DNA from: CAYFUT01 sp964346395
GTDB taxonomy: Bacteria > Bacillota > Halanaerobiia > Halobacteroidales > Halobacteroidaceae
Assembly (NCBI GenBank): GCA_964346395.1
Contig: CAYFUT010000086.1
Span: 1-9,874 of the forward strand
Reading direction: 5' to 3'
DNA: 9,874 nt
In this document: positions 6,761 to 9,874 of the stretch, one piece after another
Numbering within the stretch: the first letter of the stretch is position 1
How the letters are laid out: each line of letters opens with the position of its first letter
Made by a program: the position numbers and the translations under genes
Notes under the pieces: model-generated
Seen by the model: only the letters and a program-made list of their open reading frames with translations
Database searches by the model: none
What the model was told of the DNA's origin: nothing

Positions 6761-9604
6761 TCACACAGCTTCTGCCTGCTGTATCTCTTCTAAATCAAGA
6801 ACTGGCCGCAGAAACTGACCGGTATACGACTCTTCTACCTCAGCTATTTCCTCCGGCTTCCCGGTAGCAATTACTTCGCCGCCGTTCTCGCCGCCTTCCG
6901 GACCAAGGTCAATAATATAATCAGCTGACTTGATCACATCCAGATCATGTTCAATCACTAACACAGTATTGCCGCCTTCCTTCAACCGCTGTAAAACTTC
7001 CAGCAGCTTACTGACATCTTCAAAGTGCAGACCTGTCGTCGGCTCATCAAGTAGATAGACTGTACTGCCCGTACTCCGCTTACTCAACTCAGAAGCCAGC
7101 TTTACCCGCTGGGCTTCACCGCCGGACAGCGTAGTTGACGGCTGCCCAAGCTTGATATAACCGAGCCCTACATCATATAGCGTCTGCAATCTCCGCTTGA
7201 TCTTAGGAATATTCTCGAAAAATTCCAGAGCTTCTTCCACCGTCATCTCCAGTACATCAGCAATCGTCTTTCCTTTATATTTAACTTCCAGCGTTTCTCG
7301 ATTATAGCGACTACCGCCGCAGACTTCACAGGGCACATAGACATCAGCTAGGAAATGCATCTCAATCTTATTTTGACCCTGCCCTTTACAGGCTTCGCAG
7401 CGGCCTCCTTTAACATTAAAACTAAATCTACCCTTTTTATAACCGCGTTCTTTAGCTAACGGAGTTTCCGCAAATACTTCCCGGATATAGTCAAATACTT
7501 TGGTATACGTGGCCGGATTAGACCGCGGAGTCTTGCCGATTGGAGACTGGTCAATATGGACTACCTTATCTACCTGATCCAGCCCTTCCACTGCATCATG
7601 AGCCCCCGGCTTGCGGTCTGAATCATAAAACTCCTGCATCAACCGGCGGTTCAATATTTCATCAATTAAAGTACTCTTCCCGGAACCAGACACTCCAGTT
7701 ACGCAGGTGAAAGTTCCCAGTGGAATACTGACATCAATATCCTTTAAATTATGCTCCTTAGCTCCTTTAATTGTCAAGTATTCGCCATTCGGTTCTACTC
7801 TTTCCTCGGGTACCTCTATTTCTTTCTCTCCGGACAGGTATTTGCCGGTCAGCGAATCTTCATTATTCTTAATCTCTTCCAGGTCTCCCTGAGCTATTAT
7901 TTGGCCGCCGTGGCGGCCGGCTCCCGGGCCAATATCAATAATTTCGTCTGCTGCTCGAATTGTCTGCTCATTGTGTTCAACTACCAACACTGTATTCCCG
8001 ATATCGCGCAGTTCTTCTAGCGTTTCCACCAGCCGCTTATTATCCCGCTGGTGAAGGCCGATGCTCGGCTCGTCCAGAATATAAATAACTCCTACCAACT
8101 GCGAGCCGATCTGTGTAGCCAGCCTAATCCGCTGGGCTTCTCCCCCGGATAAAGTACTCGCTGCCCGATCCAGAGTCAAGTACTGTAAGCCGACATTATT
8201 CAAAAACTTAAGCCGCTGGCGGATTTCCTTCAAAATTTCGCTGCCGATAACCTTCTTCTGGCCGGTCAATTCCAGTTCCGTGAAGAACTGGTAAGCATCT
8301 TCCACCGACAGGGCTGTTACTTCCGCAATTGATTTATCATCAACTGTCACCGCTAAACTCTCCGGCCGCAGGCGGTTACCGTTACAGTCCGGACACGGAA
8401 GCACTGTCATATATTTTTCTAACTTCTTCTTAGCCCGATCAGAACTTTTATTCCGCAGCCGTTCATTTAATAACTGAATCAACCCCTTAAACGTAATTGT
8501 ATGCGGCCGAGTCTTCCCCCGCCGGTTAGTATAGCGAAAACTGACCGGAGAATTATCGCCGTACAGCAGAATCTCAATAAAATCATCATCTACTTCCCGC
8601 AGCGGCTTATCTTTATCTATCTCGTATTTATCCGCTAAAGCATCAACTGCCGTCGGCTGAAACCGGCTGCGCGTACTCTGCCAGGGAATAATCGCCCCAT
8701 TATTGAGTGATTTATCATAATCAAGGATCAAATCCGGATCAAATTCCCGCTTATTACCCAGACCATCACAAGTTTCACAGGCGCCGTAGGGACTGTTGAA
8801 GGAAAACATCCGCGGCGACAGCTCTTCTAAGCTGATACCACAGTCCGGACAAGCAAAGTGTTCGCTAAACAGCATCTCTTCTCCATCAACGACATCAATC
8901 ACTACCAGCCCATCAGTTAATTCCAGAGCTGTTTCTAAAGAATCAGCCAACCGAGACTTAATTCCGTCCTTCATGATTAATCTATCAACTACTACCTGAA
9001 TTGTATGCTGCTTATTTTTATCCAGCTCAAATTCTTCCGTTAAATCCCTAATTTCGCCGTCCACCTTCACCCGGACATATCCTTCCTGCTGCATCCGCTC
9101 AAACACATCCTGGTGCTCTCCCTTGCGCCCTCTAACTACTGGAGCCAATACCTGAAACTTAGTCCGATTTTCCAGTTCTAGCACCTGGTCGACAATCTCC
9201 TGCGCCGTCTGCGAAGAAATCTCCTGCCCGCACTCCGGACAGTGAGGCGTTCCTACCCGAGCATACAGCAGGCGCAGGTAGTCATAAATTTCCGTCACCG
9301 TACCGACTGTCGAGCGCGGATTGTGGCTAGTCGTCTTCTGATTAATCGAAATTGAAGGCGACAGCCCTTCAATATATTCTACCTTCGGCTTCTCCATCTG
9401 CCCTAAAAACTGCCGTGCATAAGCAGATAAAGATTCCACATACCTCCGCTGACCTTCGGCATAGATTGTATCAAAAGCTAATGATGACTTTCCCGAACCA
9501 CTAATTCCCGTAATCACTACCAATTTATCGCGCGGAATCTCCACGTCAACTTCTTTTAAATTGTGTTCTTTAGCTCCCTTAACAATAATGCTTTCTTTCG
9601 CCAT
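6761..9604 (-). CDS. uvrA: Excinuclease ABC subunit A (UvrA)
   Basis: A full-length 947-residue UvrA, the damage-recognition ATPase of nucleotide excision repair. It dimerises, loads UvrB on damaged DNA and is cytoplasmic. Two ABC ATPase halves are visible: Walker A GISGSGKSS (33-41) and GVSGSGKST (637-645); signatures LSGGEAQ at 485-491 and 826-832; Walker B ILDEPS near 509-514 and LLDEPT near 851-856. Zinc cysteine pairs occur at 122/125, 252/255 with 276/279, 404/407, and 736/739 with 759/762, the last being the C-terminal zinc finger near the DNA-binding groove. The insertion domain with YAEGQRRYVESLSAYARQFL is intact. ATG start with GAGGTG 8 nt upstream; stop TGA. Base composition is clearly more GC-rich than the lipoprotein genes. 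No uvrB is in the window. Length and motifs are ordinary for the family. Confidence 0.99.
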   Translation of the reverse strand: MAKESIIVKGAKEHNLKEVDVEIPRDKLVVITGISGSGKSSLAFDTIYAEGQRRYVESLSAYARQFLGQMEKPKVEYIEGLSPSISINQKTTSHNPRSTVGTVTEIYDYLRLLYARVGTPHCPECGQEISSQTAQEIVDQVLELENRTKFQVLAPVVRGRKGEHQDVFERMQQEGYVRVKVDGEIRDLTEEFELDKNKQHTIQVVVDRLIMKDGIKSRLADSLETALELTDGLVVIDVVDGEEMLFSEHFACPDCGISLEELSPRMFSFNSPYGACETCDGLGNKREFDPDLILDYDKSLNNGAIIPWQSTRSRFQPTAVDALADKYEIDKDKPLREVDDDFIEILLYGDNSPVSFRYTNRRGKTRPHTITFKGLIQLLNERLRNKSSDRAKKKLEKYMTVLPCPDCNGNRLRPESLAVTVDDKSIAEVTALSVEDAYQFFTELELTGQKKVIGSEILKEIRQRLKFLNNVGLQYLTLDRAASTLSGGEAQRIRLATQIGSQLVGVIYILDEPSIGLHQRDNKRLVETLEELRDIGNTVLVVEHNEQTIRAADEIIDIGPGAGRHGGQIIAQGDLEEIKNNEDSLTGKYLSGEKEIEVPEERVEPNGEYLTIKGAKEHNLKDIDVSIPLGTFTCVTGVSGSGKSTLIDEILNRRLMQEFYDSDRKPGAHDAVEGLDQVDKVVHIDQSPIGKTPRSNPATYTKVFDYIREVFAETPLAKERGYKKGRFSFNVKGGRCEACKGQGQNKIEMHFLADVYVPCEVCGGSRYNRETLEVKYKGKTIADVLEMTVEEALEFFENIPKIKRRLQTLYDVGLGYIKLGQPSTTLSGGEAQRVKLASELSKRSTGSTVYLLDEPTTGLHFEDVSKLLEVLQRLKEGGNTVLVIEHDLDVIKSADYIIDLGPEGGENGGEVIATGKPEEIAEVEESYTGQFLRPVLDLEEIQQAEAV

Positions 9605-9641
9605 TTCTGCGTCACCTCTTAACTATATATTCTTGGGTTTC

Positions 9642-9670
9642 ATTGTACCTTTAACTTCTGCTCCTGTCAA
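9642..9670 (-). promoter_or_regulatory. Strong sigma-A promoter of uvrA
   Basis: Minus strand perfect TTGACA (9665-9670), a 17-nt spacer and TACAAT (9642-9647, 5 of 6). The predicted start near 9635 gives a leader of about 31 nt with the SD at 9613-9618. No Firmicute-type LexA box (GAAC-N4-GTTC) overlaps it, so expression may be constitutive. Confidence 0.85.
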
Positions 9671-9711
9671 CTGGTAGTTATTATATCAGGAATTATTATT
9701 AATTGCAATTA

Positions 9712-9820
9712 TTATTCATCTGTTATCGTCTCAATGATATTACCGGTAGTAGTCGAATCAGTACCGAAGACTAATGCCACCTCCTGTTGGGCTTGATACT
9801 TTCTATCCAAGAGCCAGCCA
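9712..9820 (-). CDS. C-terminal remnant or 3' exon of an unrecognised gene
   Basis: Upstream of uvrA an open minus-strand frame ends at TAA 9712-9714, encoding about 36 residues ending ...EVALVFGTDSTTTGNIIETITDE. It has no Met start in the window. It begins right where the group II intron 3' end is placed, so it may be the 3' exon of an interrupted gene, or chance open sequence: the same frame also runs through the intron RNA, which shows how weak openness is as evidence here. The peptide looks protein-like, but I do not recognise the family. Confidence 0.35.
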
Positions 9821-9874
9821 AATAGAGTGGGACCAGCCTTCCGGCTGGGACCCCTCGCCAAACTGCACGTACGG
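9821..9874 (-). mobile_element. 3' end of a group II intron (domain V 3' arm and domain VI), partial
   Basis: Read on the minus strand from the window edge: CCGTA, a CG dinucleotide, then TGCAGTTT (9860-9874). This matches the 3' arm of a domain V hairpin with its two-nucleotide bulge. After a short linker comes a domain VI-like hairpin at 9825-9856: GAG-GGG, TC, CCAGCC, GGAA tetraloop, GGCTGG, T, CCC, a single unpaired A (9828), CTC, then TATT. The bulged A about 7 nt before the end is where the branch-point adenosine should lie, and the GGAA (GNRA) loop appears only on this strand. The 5' arm of domain V, the reverse transcriptase and the 5' end would lie beyond 9874. The splice boundary is uncertain by one or two bases. 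Confidence 0.65.

Noticed and set aside
7751..8020. Plus-strand open frame of about 89 codons opposite uvrA
   Set aside because: It is antisense to conserved UvrA sequence, with no SD or recognisable product.
9605..9711. LexA/SOS box upstream of uvrA
   Set aside because: No GAAC-N4-GTTC-like palindrome overlaps the promoter; only a short AATTGCAATT palindrome lies farther upstream.
9829..9853. Plus-strand intrinsic terminator at the right-edge hairpin
   Set aside because: No T run follows on either strand, and the GNRA loop and bulged A point to a minus-strand intron structure.
9821..9874. Protein-coding reading of the right edge as part of a longer ORF
   Set aside because: The open frame there coincides with the intron-like domain V/VI structure, which explains the sequence better. 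The translated residues there look non-protein-like.

Overview
This window looks like chromosome from an AT-rich, Gram-negative-type (diderm) Firmicute, most likely a halophile of the Halanaerobiales. The reasons are a Firmicute-style UvrA, strong SD sequences and sigma-A promoters, several lipoproteins with acidic mature parts, and a secreted protein with outer-membrane beta-barrel features. The order is inferred from sequence style, not from a search. Every supported gene lies on the minus strand, so transcription runs from high to low coordinates.

Right to left: (1) 9821-9874 carries what reads as the 3' end of a group II intron on the minus strand (3' arm of domain V, then a domain VI hairpin with a bulged A). 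It is followed by a short open reading remnant ending at 9712. (2) uvrA (6761-9604) has a near-consensus promoter and a terminator at 6711-6739. (3) A 681-residue lipoprotein of unknown function (4408-6453) has its own promoter and is followed by a small stem-loop and a 48-bp perfect palindromic terminator. (4) A probable operon follows: a secreted, probably outer-membrane barrel protein (3169-4227), then a papain-family (C1A) lipoprotein protease (1448-3079). (5) A lipoprotein gene (68-1357) with its own promoter is interrupted once by an in-frame TAG, and ends at a strong terminator (24-51).

Two observations stand out. First, the gene at 68-1357 stays open in one frame for 252 codons past an internal TAG. 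No Met codon or convincing ribosome site lies in the first part of that stretch, and none of the other genes here ends in TAG. It is therefore a candidate for UAG read-through, including pyrrolysine insertion, which is known in at least one member of the Halanaerobiales; a simple nonsense mutation is the alternative. Second, the papain-like protease appears circularly permuted. The NSWG..WG segment with the catalytic Asn and its usual C-terminal beta domain lie N-terminal to the Cys and His segments, and the protein stops nine residues after the catalytic His.

Functionally, uvrA is housekeeping (nucleotide excision repair). The four genes to its left form a cell-envelope cluster: three lipoproteins, two of them with a carboxypeptidase-regulatory-like domain, and one exported barrel-like protein. 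Nothing in the sequence ties them to one defined pathway.
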